Assembly: GCF_002014965.1 (NCBI RefSeq)
Contig: NZ_MUXT01000008.1
Span: 334,753-398,752, forward strand
Direction: 5' to 3'
Length of the DNA stretch: 64,000 bases
From: Moraxella canis
GTDB lineage: Bacteria > Pseudomonadota > Gammaproteobacteria > Pseudomonadales > Moraxellaceae
Of this stretch, positions 19,668-28,316 are shown one piece after another. A model generated the notes under the pieces. It was not told the DNA's origin. It searched no databases and worked only from the letters and a program-made list of their open reading frames with translations. Numbering within the stretch: position 1 is the first letter of the stretch; each line of letters starts with the position of its first letter. The position numbers were made by a program, and so were the translations under genes.

Positions 19668-21263
19668 ATGAATGCAGCCAAGCCCTATCGTCTTTCTGTC
19701 GTCATGATCGTCAAAAATGAAGCTCATAATTTGGCATTATCGTTGCCAAGCGTGGCTGAATTTGCTGATGAAATCATCATCTTAGACAGTGGCAGCACCG
19801 ATAACAGCCGTGATATCGCCGAAAGCTTTGGGGCAGAATGGTTTGTGAATACCGACTGGCAAGGCTTTGGTAAACAAAGACAGCTTGCCCAAAGCCATGC
19901 CACAGGCGAGTGGATTTTAGCCCTTGATGCTGATGAAGTGGTCACGCCCACGCTCAAAAACAGCATCTTACAAGCCATTAAAAATCCCCCTGCCAATACA
20001 GTCTATGGCATCAAACGGCTTGATTTTGTGTTTGGACATCAAATTGACAATGCTTTGTGGGGCGTGAAAGCCCATTGGCGACTTTATCCCAAACACTTTG
20101 GTTATGACAATAATTTGGTGCACGAGTCCGTTGTTTTGACTGGGGCAAACACCGCAAAACTGGACGGATTTTTAGAACACCACACCGCACCCACGCCAAA
20201 ATTTTGGTTAGAAAAACGTCTAGACTATGCCAAAGCATGGGCAGATGACCGCCACACCCAAGGCAAAACAGGCAAATTTTACAAAGTCGTACTTAATCCT
20301 TTGTGGGCATTTGTCAAGCAATATGTGATTGATGGACGATTTTTGCAGGGGCGTTATGGACTGATTTATTCTTTATTATTTAGCCAGTACACATTTAATA
20401 AATACGCCTGTCTTTATGATTTAAGCCACAATCAAGCCAAGCAGGCATTTTTAAATTCTGTGGCGATGACAAAAAACTTACAGCCCATTGACCTTTCACA
20501 AAAAAAATCGACACTCTCGCTGGTGATGATTTGTAAAAACGAAAGCAAACATCTCAAAGCATGTCTAGATACGGTGCATGATATCGTTGATGAAATCATC
20601 ATCTTAGACAGTGGCAGCTCCGATAACACTCGCCAAATCGCCGAAAGCTTTGGGGCAAAATGGTATGTCAATACCGATTGGCAAGGCTTTGGTAAACAAA
20701 GACAGCTTGCCCAAAGCCATGCCACAGGCGACTATGTGCTGGTGCTTGATGCCGACGAACGACTTGACCAGACGCTGCGCGAGTCTATCGCCAAGGTACT
20801 CAGCCTGCCTGTACAAACCGATAAAGTATTTAGTGTGGCTCGGGTCAATACGTTTTGCGGGGTGGAAGTTCAGCCACGCCGTTGGTATACCGATAAATTG
20901 GCTCGCTTATATGCCCGTAAGTTTGAGTACAGCGACCTAAACGTACACGAATCCTTAGACCAACAAGGTGTGCCAAGCCAAGTTTTAGATGGCTACTTAC
21001 CCCACATCACCAATGATGATTTACATCATTTTTTGGTAAAGAACATTCGTTATAGCCATGATTGGGCGCAAGAAAAACACGCCAAAGGCAAGCAAGTGAG
21101 CCTATTTGGGATAATCGGTCGCTCGCTGGTGTCATTTTTGCGTGAATACGTGCTTAGAGCTGATTTTAGTGGTGGTGCATACGGCTATATCTTAGCGGCG
21201 GCATCCATGGGCTACACCTTAGATAAATACATCATGCTTTGGCAGATGAATCAGGAGAATTGA
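19668..21263 (+). CDS. Two-domain family 2 glycosyltransferase (Lgt3/LgtF-like)
   Basis: A 531-aa cytoplasmic protein made of two tandem GT2 domains of the WaaE/LgtF glucosyltransferase type. Domain 1 (residues 8-265) has LSVVMIVKNEAHNL and LDADEVV; domain 2 (residues 282-530) has LSLVMICKNESKHL and LDADERL, where DAD is the metal/nucleotide-sugar motif. The halves share long identical stretches in protein and DNA. Moraxella catarrhalis Lgt3 is a known two-domain LOS inner-core glucosyltransferase with this architecture, so the same role is likely here. The stop overlaps the next glycosyltransferase start as TGATG. An A8 run lies in the interdomain linker (20500-20507). Confidence 0.88.
   Translation: MNAAKPYRLSVVMIVKNEAHNLALSLPSVAEFADEIIILDSGSTDNSRDIAESFGAEWFVNTDWQGFGKQRQLAQSHATGEWILALDADEVVTPTLKNSILQAIKNPPANTVYGIKRLDFVFGHQIDNALWGVKAHWRLYPKHFGYDNNLVHESVVLTGANTAKLDGFLEHHTAPTPKFWLEKRLDYAKAWADDRHTQGKTGKFYKVVLNPLWAFVKQYVIDGRFLQGRYGLIYSLLFSQYTFNKYACLYDLSHNQAKQAFLNSVAMTKNLQPIDLSQKKSTLSLVMICKNESKHLKACLDTVHDIVDEIIILDSGSSDNTRQIAESFGAKWYVNTDWQGFGKQRQLAQSHATGDYVLVLDADERLDQTLRESIAKVLSLPVQTDKVFSVARVNTFCGVEVQPRRWYTDKLARLYARKFEYSDLNVHESLDQQGVPSQVLDGYLPHITNDDLHHFLVKNIRYSHDWAQEKHAKGKQVSLFGIIGRSLVSFLREYVLRADFSGGAYGYILAAASMGYTLDKYIMLWQMNQEN
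19857..19909 (+). repeat. 53-bp direct repeat, copy 1 (in domain 1)
   Basis: This 53-bp segment is identical to 20679-20731. The offset is 822 bp, a multiple of three, so recombination between the copies would remove exactly one glycosyltransferase domain in frame. Confidence 0.9.
20679..20731 (+). repeat. 53-bp direct repeat, copy 2 (in domain 2)
   Basis: Identical to 19857-19909; see that entry. The wider domains are also similar, for example the block at 19767 and 20589 with one mismatch. Confidence 0.9.
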
Positions 21264-21651
21264 TGAAAACTTACGTCATCAGCCTAAGCCACGCCAAAGA
21301 ACGCCGAGACCATATTCAGGCAGAATTTGGTAAACAAGGCATCGAATTTGAGTTTTTTGATGCGGTGACGCCTGCGGATACGCTTGCGGTTTGCCAACAG
21401 CTTGGTTTATCTTTACATTATAATAACACCTTGTCAGATGGTGAAAAAGCGTGCTTATTAAGTCATGCACTTCTTTGGCAGAAAATGATTGATGAGAATT
21501 TGGATTATCTAGCAGTATTTGAAGATGATGTATGCTTGGGTCGCGAGGCAAATTTGGTCTTAACATCATCGCCTTTTATATCCGATTTTGATGTGATTAA
21601 GCTTGAAACATATCTAGAGCTTACTCATACCAGATCGACCAATTATCAATT

Positions 21652-21659
21652 GGGGGGGG
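21652..21659 (+). repeat. G8 homopolymer tract in GT25 gene
   Basis: Eight consecutive G in mid-gene, the typical slipped-strand phase-variation signal in Neisseria and Moraxella surface glycosyltransferase genes. Nine or six G would restore the reading frame to the next homology block. Confidence 0.85.
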
Positions 21660-21732
21660 TAGAATGCTACATTTATTAAAGACGCTACACACTGGTACAG
21701 CAGGTTACCTACTCTCAAATTCTGGTGCACGC

Positions 21733-21739
21733 TTTTTTT
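21733..21739 (+). repeat. T7 homopolymer tract in GT25 gene
   Basis: Seven T at the second frame break of the same gene. Eight T would rejoin the frame (GARFFLTHLRS). Confidence 0.75.
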
Positions 21740-22024
21740 GACCCATCTTCGCTCTCTGTCAAGCCAAGACTATTATGCTGTAGATCATGTAATGTTTGAT
21801 GCCAATTTAAAAAGTATAAAAGCATATCAGCTTGTACCTGCTTTGTGTGTACAAGCTGACCGTCTAAATCCCACAAAACTTGCAAGCGTGATCAAGCAAG
21901 GGCGCGATGAAATCGCCCCAAAGAAGAAAAAGCATAGAACAGCCACTCGTTATATTAATAAGTTATATCGCAGCATCGGCAAGCGTACATTTTTTAAGAC
22001 CGTATCTTTTGAGTGACCGTATCT

Positions 22025-22786
22025 ATGAAAACCTATATCATCAGCCTAAGCCACGCCAAAGAAAGACGAGACCATATTCAGGCAGAATTTGGTAAACAAG
22101 GCATCGAATTTGAGTTTTTTGATGCGGTGACGCCTGCAGATATTGCCAAGTACTCCCACAAGCTTTCAATGCCAATCATCAATAATCAAAGACTCACCGA
22201 CGGCGAAAAAGCCTGCTTTTTAAGCCATGCAGCTCTTTGGCAGCAAATGATTGATGAAAATTTAGATTATATGGCAATTTTTGAAGATGACGTATTTTTG
22301 GGTGATGATGCAGCTCGTTTCATCAAAGATGATTGGCTGGATTTTGAATTTGATATTATCAAACTTGAAACTTGGCATGAATTGGTTCATATTGGTAACA
22401 GCATCCATCACTATGGCGAAAGAACGCTTAACCCCCTAAAAAGCACCCACGTCGGCGCCGCTGGCTATATTCTCAGTCGGTCAGGCGCCCAGCAGCTGCT
22501 ACAATTTATTAAAAGCATTGATGAATATGAGTGTTATGCCATTGACCATGTTATGTTTGGTGCTTATCTGTCTAAGGGTAAGGTGCTGCAGTTATGCCCT
22601 GCGCTGTGTCAGCAACCAGACAGTCAGGCACAAAATTTAGCCAGTCAGCTGGAGCAAGATAGAAAAAATCATAAGTCTGTTTATCATGCCAAAGACTCAT
22701 TGCCTACCAAACTAAATAAAACCGCCAAACGATTTTATAGAAGTTTTGGAAAACGCTTTTTTTATATCACTGTCCCATTTCGCTGA
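22025..22786 (+). CDS. Family 25 LOS glycosyltransferase (beta-galactosyltransferase type)
   Basis: An intact 253-aa GT25 protein of the Lex1/LgtB/LgtE group, which adds hexose (usually galactose) to LOS outer core from the cytoplasmic side. N-terminal ISLSHAKERRDHI, DGEKACFLSHAALW and the acidic FEDDVFLGDDAA (metal-binding candidate, about residues 83-94) are family landmarks, followed by GAAGYILSRSGAQQLL and AIDHVMFG. The ATG at 22025 lies 8 bp after the stop of the broken paralogue. The first 115 bp are nearly identical to that paralogue. The exact linkage made is unknown. Confidence 0.87.
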   Translation: MKTYIISLSHAKERRDHIQAEFGKQGIEFEFFDAVTPADIAKYSHKLSMPIINNQRLTDGEKACFLSHAALWQQMIDENLDYMAIFEDDVFLGDDAARFIKDDWLDFEFDIIKLETWHELVHIGNSIHHYGERTLNPLKSTHVGAAGYILSRSGAQQLLQFIKSIDEYECYAIDHVMFGAYLSKGKVLQLCPALCQQPDSQAQNLASQLEQDRKNHKSVYHAKDSLPTKLNKTAKRFYRSFGKRFFYITVPFR

Positions 22787-22807
22787 TTTAGATGACAGTC
22801 ATCAAAT

Positions 22808-23791
22808 TTATTCGTCTGACATTTTTTGACGGGCTTTGATGTTTGGTTTTGAAACGGGTCGTGATGGATTTAGACTCTCGCCTGCAAGCACACGCTCATA
22901 GCAGTCCAGATAAGCCTTAGACATCGCCATATGGCTAAAATGAGACTTGGCATGCTCATGACATGCTCTTCGGTCAAATCGTGCCACATCCTTAACAGCT
23001 TCGGTCAAAACGGCATAGCTATCTGATAATACCCCGACTTCTTGGCTGACGATGTCAGGCATCGCCCCAAATGGCGTGGCAAACACCGGACAGCCCAAAT
23101 ATAAACTTTCAATCACTGCAAGCCCGAAAGGCTCGTGCCATAAGACAGGAAAAATCAAGCCTTTAGAGTTGGCGATTAGGTCGTTTTTTTGTTGACCGCC
23201 CACCATGCCATGAAAATTCAGCTTATTTGATAAATAAAAGTAAGGATTACGGCGGATATTAAACCGATGACCCCCCAGCACCTGCAGCGGCATACCCGCT
23301 CCTTTGGCAATTCGTACTGTGCCTTGCAAGTTTTTGATGCGCCATGATGCTTTTGCCAAGAAATGCATATAATGCTTCGGCGACGTCAAGTTTGGCTCGC
23401 CATAATCTGGCCAAAATAATCCATTGTGCACATAGCATGTGGCGGTATTATTATCGGCATGTTTTTTTGACAGATAAATGGTGTTGATATTAAACTGTCT
23501 TGGCGTTTCGCTGTTGCTGTGCTCGGTACACACATAAGGGGTCTTGATATCCCCATCATAAGGGAAATGAAAATGAATGATATCTGCCCAGCCTTGTATT
23601 TGAGTCTCTAAAGGCTGTGCGTCATCATAAAGCAGTCCATCCGGATGATTGCCATTGTGTTTGGTTAAAAATTTGACGTCATGTCCAAGCGCTTTTTGCC
23701 CTTGATATAACGCCCATAAGACACGTTCGGTGCCGCCATAGTCATTGGGCGGTATGGGCAGCTGAGTGAGTAGCACGTGTAATATTTTCAT
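22808..23791 (-). CDS. Glycosyltransferase family 4 (second of tandem pair)
   Basis: A 327-aa GT-B fold glycosyltransferase. It begins MKILHVLLTQLPIPPNDYGG (GG donor-side loop) and contains the group 1 C-terminal motif HEPFGLAVIESLYLGCPV (E-x7-E) near residue 220. It is about 50% similar by eye to the gene just upstream, from which it is separated by 2 bp, so the pair arose by tandem duplication and is co-transcribed. It converges with the GT25 gene. A role in LOS or another surface glycan is inferred from location; sugar and acceptor are unknown. Confidence 0.82.
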   Translation of the reverse strand: MKILHVLLTQLPIPPNDYGGTERVLWALYQGQKALGHDVKFLTKHNGNHPDGLLYDDAQPLETQIQGWADIIHFHFPYDGDIKTPYVCTEHSNSETPRQFNINTIYLSKKHADNNTATCYVHNGLFWPDYGEPNLTSPKHYMHFLAKASWRIKNLQGTVRIAKGAGMPLQVLGGHRFNIRRNPYFYLSNKLNFHGMVGGQQKNDLIANSKGLIFPVLWHEPFGLAVIESLYLGCPVFATPFGAMPDIVSQEVGVLSDSYAVLTEAVKDVARFDRRACHEHAKSHFSHMAMSKAYLDCYERVLAGESLNPSRPVSKPNIKARQKMSDE

Positions 23792-23793
23792 AG

Positions 23794-24792
23794 TTATTCA
23801 TCTAACTCAAAGTCATAAGGTAAATTTTTTGTGACCGCAGGCTCGTTGGCATGTAGCGATTCACCATCTAACACTTTTTCATAATAGTTTAAATATTCTT
23901 GACTCATGCGCAAGTGATTGAACGTCTCTTTGGCATATTCATGGCAAGTTTTTCGATTGTATTGATCAATATTGGCGATTGCCTCAATCAACACCGACTT
24001 TTTATTTGTGCTAACGCCAACTTCAGGAATGATCAGCTCTGGCACCGAACCACAGTGGCTGCCAACCACAGGACATCCCAGATATAAGCTTTCAATCATT
24101 GCAAGCCCAAAGGCTTCATAATTAAGCACAGGAAAAAGCAATGCACTGGAATTTTTGATCACTTGATTTTTCTTCTCGCCGCCCAGCATGCCATGAAAAG
24201 TAATTTCATTACCCCAATAAAAATATGGCTGATATCTGCCGTGAGTCGCCCATTTTAAGGAATAGCGCTTACTGCCTATTACATGCAGCTGCTTATTAGA
24301 ACGGTGAGCTATCTCAACACTGTCTTTGAGGTTTTTGTCTTTATATTTAGCATTTGCCAAAAAATGCACATAATTTTGAGGCTTGCCTAGGTTGGGCTCT
24401 CCATAGTCTGGCCAGTATAGTCCATTGTACACATACGCCTGACCACCGCTACGCTCAGCGTGTAATTTGCCCAAAAAAATGGTATTCTTTGGAAATGTAG
24501 CAGGCGTGACTTGTTGATTGTGAGTGGTGCAAACAAAGGGCGTGGCGATCTCACCGCGATACAGAAAGTGAAAATGAATGATATCTGCCCAACCTTCTAC
24601 CTGCTCTTCAAGGCTAAGCTTTGGATCAAAAACCAAGGCATCTGGGTGATTGTTGGCGTATTTCGTCAGAAATTTGACCTCATGCCCCAATGCTTTTTGA
24701 CCCAAATACAAAGCCCACACGACACGCTCAGTGCCGCCATACTTAGTCGGTGGGATGGGCATACGAGTAAGTAGCACATGAAGAATTTTCAT
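23794..24792 (-). CDS. Glycosyltransferase family 4 (first of tandem pair)
   Basis: A 332-aa paralogue of the neighbouring GT4 gene, with the same start (MKILHVLLTRMPIPPTKYGG), the same WADIIHFHF block near residue 67, and the nucleotide-sugar motif YEAFGLAMIESLYLGCPV near residue 225. It is first in a two-gene operon; the 155-bp gap upstream to the IS element should hold the promoter. If both copies are active they probably add related sugars to the same glycan. Specificity cannot be read. Confidence 0.82.
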   Translation of the reverse strand: MKILHVLLTRMPIPPTKYGGTERVVWALYLGQKALGHEVKFLTKYANNHPDALVFDPKLSLEEQVEGWADIIHFHFLYRGEIATPFVCTTHNQQVTPATFPKNTIFLGKLHAERSGGQAYVYNGLYWPDYGEPNLGKPQNYVHFLANAKYKDKNLKDSVEIAHRSNKQLHVIGSKRYSLKWATHGRYQPYFYWGNEITFHGMLGGEKKNQVIKNSSALLFPVLNYEAFGLAMIESLYLGCPVVGSHCGSVPELIIPEVGVSTNKKSVLIEAIANIDQYNRKTCHEYAKETFNHLRMSQEYLNYYEKVLDGESLHANEPAVTKNLPYDFELDE

Positions 24793-24947
24793 AATATTTC
24801 TTGACAGGGTGAATAAATTGTAACCAATATTAGCATATTTATGTATAAAAGACTATGATGAAATCTTAGCCGACCGCCTTTGATAGCTTGGCTTGATTTG
24901 TCTGTTTATAAAGGTATATCATAGCAATTAAATCAAACTTAAATTAA

Positions 24948-25661
24948 GGAGCTGTACTAGATTAGCCTAAATCCCACACCATCTTCTCAATACTTTAAGC
25001 TGATTAGAGGGTGTACCATAGTTAAAACGACACTCACATTCTTTGATAAAAAGATGAAAGTGTTTCTTGTCAATGCCATTGTACTTTCTTAAAACACGCT
25101 TGGCTTGCGACCAAAAGTTTTCAATGCCATTGATGTGATTATGGTCTTTTGCAAATTCTTTGGAATGGTTAATTCTAAAATGCTTAAAATCAGAAACATC
25201 AAGAGCATTGTAGCTTTTATAGCAATCTGTATAAACAACACTGTCAGGCTTGATTTTGCTTGTGATGATAGGCATTGGTGTGTTAGTCTTGGTGTCTTTA
25301 ACCACAACCACAAAGACTTTACCGTTGCGTTTTAAAAGACCGAAGACAGCTGTTTGACCACCAGCTCTGCGACCACGCTTGCCTTTGCCAATGCCACCAA
25401 AATAGCTTTCATCAAGCTCTATTTCGCCATCAAACAATTCTTTAGCCTTAAGATCAAGATGGTATTCTATCACAAGTCTGATTTTGTGATAGAATAAAGC
25501 TGCTGCATTATGCTGAATACCAAGCAAATCAGCTGCCGAACGAGCAGTCACTTCAAGTACAAAAAAGATTCAAGCAGTCTTTTTTGTACTTTTTTACTGA
25601 GTTTACAATGGGTTATCTTCATAAAACTAGTATAACATGAGAGTTATTCTAATACAGCCCC
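24948..25661. mobile_element. IS1595-family (IS1016-like) insertion sequence
   Basis: A 714-bp element with imperfect terminal inverted repeats: GGAGCTGTACTAGA at the left (from 24948) and GGGGCTGTATTAGA read inward from the right end (25661). Length and ends fit the IS1016 group. The transposase lies on the minus strand and is frameshifted. No 8-bp target duplication is visible (TAAATTAA left, ATGATTTT right), so the flanks were rearranged after insertion or the element sits at a deletion joint. The right end abuts an IS1 remnant. Confidence 0.85.
24967..25622 (-). pseudogene. IS1595-family transposase, frameshifted near N-terminus
   Basis: The main frame (from 25551, GTG, 194 aa) has the ISXO2-like DDE domain: ELDESYFGG, VYTDCYKSY and HINGIENFWSQAKR. 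The natural start is ATG 25622 (MKITHCKLSKK), but that frame ends in TGA after 24 codons. A shift at the T6 run (25561-25566, A6 on the plus strand) would join LLE..FVLEVTARSAADLL, the expected N-terminal continuity. So the transposase is broken, unless slippage at the run or the internal GTG start yields protein. The catalytic residues look intact. Confidence 0.8.
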
Positions 25662-25895
25662 ATGATTTTGGTTATATTTGCTGTGATAATTGGGATAGTT
25701 TTTTAACTGCTTTTGATTTGGATTTTCAAAAGATAGGTAAACGCTATACGGTTGATATTGAAGGTAATAACAACCGATTTAGACACAGGTTTCGGCGAGT
25801 TTTTAGGAAAACTTGCTGTTTTTTCAAAGAAGTTGTCTAACCATTTTAAAGCGTTTGATTTATTGTTTCACTATATCAATTATGGCTGGGTCTAG
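25661..25895 (+). pseudogene. IS1-family transposase remnant (InsB C-terminus)
   Basis: An in-frame fragment HDFGYICCDNWDSFLTAFD, then DIEGNNNRFRHRFRRVFRKTCCFF, matches the C-terminal half of IS1-family transposases. The frame breaks near 25826 and continues one frame over as KKLSNHFKAFDLLFHYINYG to a TAG at 25893-25895. The 5' part is gone at the right end of the IS1595-type element. No IS1 terminal repeat was identified. Confidence 0.7.
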
Positions 25896-26220
25896 TGAGC
25901 ATACTTTTTGAACCATAGCCTAAAAATAATGTTTTAAAAAATAGAGCTTTAGCTCTCATGGCTTGTGCCCCTGTTGCTCGGTATATCCTAGAAGTTTGCA
26001 ACCATATCCAATTCTTGATTCTTGAACTTTTATCCAATATATCTATTCCACCAGATTGGGTTTGCTCTTCTTTAATAAGCTTTCCTGTGTATTTACGATT
26101 TTCACTATCCGTCATTTGGTTGGAAAACCATCTAAATAAATTTGCATCGAATAGATACTTTTCATGAATTGGCTGTAGCAAAGTTTGCTCATCACGTAAT
26201 TGTTTAATATCCCATTTCAT
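25876..26220 (-). pseudogene. Remnant of an unrecognised gene (C-terminal part)
   Basis: A 114-codon frame from ATG 26220 without a ribosome site. The open frame continues upstream through sensible-looking residues (RYTVILYNNRPNA) until a TGA near 26270, so this is probably the 3' end of a longer gene cut off before umuC. It contains LRDEQTLLQPIHEKYLFD and an Arg/Ala-rich, basic C-terminus. No family was recognised. It overlaps the IS1 remnant on the other strand by 20 bp. Confidence 0.45.
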
Positions 26221-26311
26221 GGCATTTGGACGATTATTATACAAAATTACCGTATATCTGCTAGGCGATCAGCTGTTGGTGCAAATTTTATTCACCATCA
26301 ATATTTATCGC

Positions 26312-27568
26312 TCAAATCACCGTGAGCGCCTCATCCAATCTGGTGGTAAATCGCTGACTCATCATTGTGCGGCTCATCTGCCAGTCATCAGACAGGGTTT
26401 CGGTCGCAAGTTTGAGTGTGCCTTTGCCGTAAGTGTGGTTGATGCAGTCTAGCACTTGCATCAGTTGGGGGTTATGGTCATCTGATGCACCAAACAGATC
26501 AAACTGATGGCGGCTGATCGACTCAATGCCACCAAGCTCAATGCCACATTTTTTATATCCAAATCCTGGCTGATAAATCTGTTTGAGTAGATGCTGCGCC
26601 AGTTTGTTAAGCACCAAATCATCACAGCTGCCCTGTGAGAGGGTCACACATTTAAAGCCGTTATAGTGACGGTTTTGATCAAAGGGGCTGGTTTTAATGA
26701 ATACACCAAGTAGATGGGCTTTGGTGTTTTGCTCACGCAGCTTTTTGGCGCCAGCACTGATATGATGGCTGATGGCGGCTTGCAAGGGCATCAAATCCGT
26801 GATGGTTTTGGCAAAGCTTCGGCTTCTGATGATGTGCTTTTTGGCTTCTTCAATCTCAAGAGCTGCACAAGGTTTGCCATTGATTTCTTGCCATGTTCTT
26901 TGAGTGACAACATTAAAATGATGTTTGAGTGTCTGCAGGTCAAGATTGGCAAAGTCTAACGCCGTGATCACTCCTAAGGCTTGTAATTTTTTGGCGGTTT
27001 GCTGACCAATGCCCCATATTTGGGCAACTGGCTCACTGGCTAACGCCCTGGTTTGAACCTCCTTTGACCAATCCGTCCAAACCACCACTCCAGCAAATTG
27101 CGCATGTTTTTTGGCCAAATGATTACAAAACTTTGCCAATGTTTTGGTTGGTGCGATGCCAACACAGGTTGGAATACCTACCCATTGCCAAACCCTATTT
27201 TTAATCTCTTTGCCCAAAGTGTGTAACTTGGCTTGGCTGATGCCTGTTAAATCAGCAAAACATTCATCAATGGAGTAAATCTCAGTGGCAGGCACCAAGC
27301 TTTTGATGGTTGTCATCATGCGCTTTGAGATGTCGCCATACAGCTCATAATTACTTGAAAAGGCGATCACTTGACCTGTATGAACCAACTCTTTGATTTG
27401 AAAATATGGCACACCCATCTTAATGCCAAGGGCTTTGGCTTCTGCGGTGCGTGCCACCACACAGCCGTCGTTATTAGATAACACCACAACAGCTTTGTTT
27501 TTAAGCATGGGATTGAATGCACGCTCACAAGAGCAATAAAAGCTATTGCCATCAATCAACGCATACAT
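26312..27568 (-). CDS. umuC: Y-family DNA polymerase UmuC
   Basis: Catalytic subunit of error-prone translesion polymerase V. The 418-aa protein has the palm motifs [18 protein letters not shown] (catalytic Asp6) and [12 protein letters not shown] near residue 98 (Asp/Glu pair), [17 protein letters not shown], and the helix-hairpin-helix and little-finger regions with the C-terminal LFG stretch. Its ATG overlaps the umuD stop (shared base at 27568), which implies coupled translation. Expressed after DNA damage in relatives. Confidence 0.95.
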   Translation of the reverse strand: MYALIDGNSFYCSCERAFNPMLKNKAVVVLSNNDGCVVARTAEAKALGIKMGVPYFQIKELVHTGQVIAFSSNYELYGDISKRMMTTIKSLVPATEIYSIDECFADLTGISQAKLHTLGKEIKNRVWQWVGIPTCVGIAPTKTLAKFCNHLAKKHAQFAGVVVWTDWSKEVQTRALASEPVAQIWGIGQQTAKKLQALGVITALDFANLDLQTLKHHFNVVTQRTWQEINGKPCAALEIEEAKKHIIRSRSFAKTITDLMPLQAAISHHISAGAKKLREQNTKAHLLGVFIKTSPFDQNRHYNGFKCVTLSQGSCDDLVLNKLAQHLLKQIYQPGFGYKKCGIELGGIESISRHQFDLFGASDDHNPQLMQVLDCINHTYGKGTLKLATETLSDDWQMSRTMMSQRFTTRLDEALTVI

Positions 27569-28182
27569 CAGTGCTTGACTCTCATGTCTTTTAAAACATG
27601 CATCACCACACCTACAATGGCAAGCTCATCGCCCTCGCCAAAGGTGTAATTTGGATAGTTTGCTTGGCTGCTGCTATTTTCTGAATGCAGCTCCACACCA
27701 CCTTGCTTTAAAAAATGTAATCGCTTGATGGTATATTGGGCACCTAAGTCTGCCATGACGATATCACGGTGACTGGGGGTCACACTGCGATCAATCACCA
27801 ACAGATCGCCTTTGGCAATGCCAGCATCAAGCATGGAGTCGCCACCACAGCGCACGATAATGGTTGCTGAACGATTGCGTACTAAGTACTCATTAAGATC
27901 AATATAATCTTCAGCATAGCCTTCAGCCGGTGACGCAAAACCTGCCGGAATGCGCTCTAAGGCAAGGGGTATTTGGATCACATCTGCCTTAGGATCGATA
28001 TGCTGAGCATCAAAAGGCATACAAGCAAGGGTTTTGATGACGCCATTCAACGGTTTTTGGTGGGTTTTTATGAGCGTATCGACAATCGGTATCAGTCCTT
28101 TAGGCACACGCTTGACCACGGTTTCGCCCATTGGGTGTGGTTTGCGCCCACTGTTTGGACGCTTGCCGCCATAATTACTCAT
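27568..28182 (-). CDS. umuD: UmuD-like S24 autoprotease with extended N-terminus
   Basis: A 204-aa LexA-superfamily protein. The C-terminal S24 domain has the cleavage region [14 protein letters not shown] (Ala-Gly bond near residue 79), catalytic Ser in GGDSMLD and Lys in YTIKRLHF. Classic UmuD is about 140 aa; here about 60 extra N-terminal residues begin [20 protein letters not shown] and continue with [15 protein letters not shown]. Acinetobacter UmuDAb shares this GG.RPN.GRK leader and acts as an SOS repressor, so this protein may also bind DNA. ATG 28182 follows AGGATGG. Confidence 0.9.
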   Translation of the reverse strand: MSNYGGKRPNSGRKPHPMGETVVKRVPKGLIPIVDTLIKTHQKPLNGVIKTLACMPFDAQHIDPKADVIQIPLALERIPAGFASPAEGYAEDYIDLNEYLVRNRSATIIVRCGGDSMLDAGIAKGDLLVIDRSVTPSHRDIVMADLGAQYTIKRLHFLKQGGVELHSENSSSQANYPNYTFGEGDELAIVGVVMHVLKDMRVKH

Positions 28183-28249
28183 GTCGCCATCCTGAAAAAG
28201 TAACATTTTCAAGATTTTACTGTATTTAATAGGCTTTGTAAAGTCTTCT

Positions 28250-28287
28250 TTATAAAAATACCGCTTGCATCTTTACAAACGGTATTT
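28250..28287 (-). terminator. Terminator of the integrase operon
   Basis: On the minus strand AAATACCGTTTG pairs with CAAGCGGTATTT (one G-T pair, 8-nt loop) and is followed by TTTATAAA. It separates the int operon from umuDC. The umuDC promoter must lie between here and 28182. Confidence 0.8.
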
Positions 28288-28316
28288 GTTTTAACTAAAG
28301 CCATTAATGATGGCTC

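Larger units (their letters stand above)
21263..22016 (+). pseudogene. Family 25 LOS glycosyltransferase, broken by two tract frameshifts
   Basis: The N-terminal part (MKTYVISLSHAKERRDH to QLGG) is a GT25 (Lex1/LgtB-type, usually galactosyl) transferase in frame from ATG 21263. The frame breaks at a G8 tract (21652-21659) and ends in TAA. Adding one G restores RMLHLLKTLHTGTAGYLLS, which aligns with the intact paralogue downstream; a second break at T7 (21733-21739) needs one more T to reach THLRSLSSQDYYAVDHVMF and the natural stop at 22016. The gene is thus off as read. It may be phase-variable, truly decayed, or partly a sequencing error. It is translationally coupled to the two-domain glycosyltransferase gene. 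Confidence 0.85.

Noticed and set aside
24940..25669. Target-site duplication flanking the IS1595-type element
   Set aside because: The 8 bp on the two sides (TAAATTAA and ATGATTTT) do not match.
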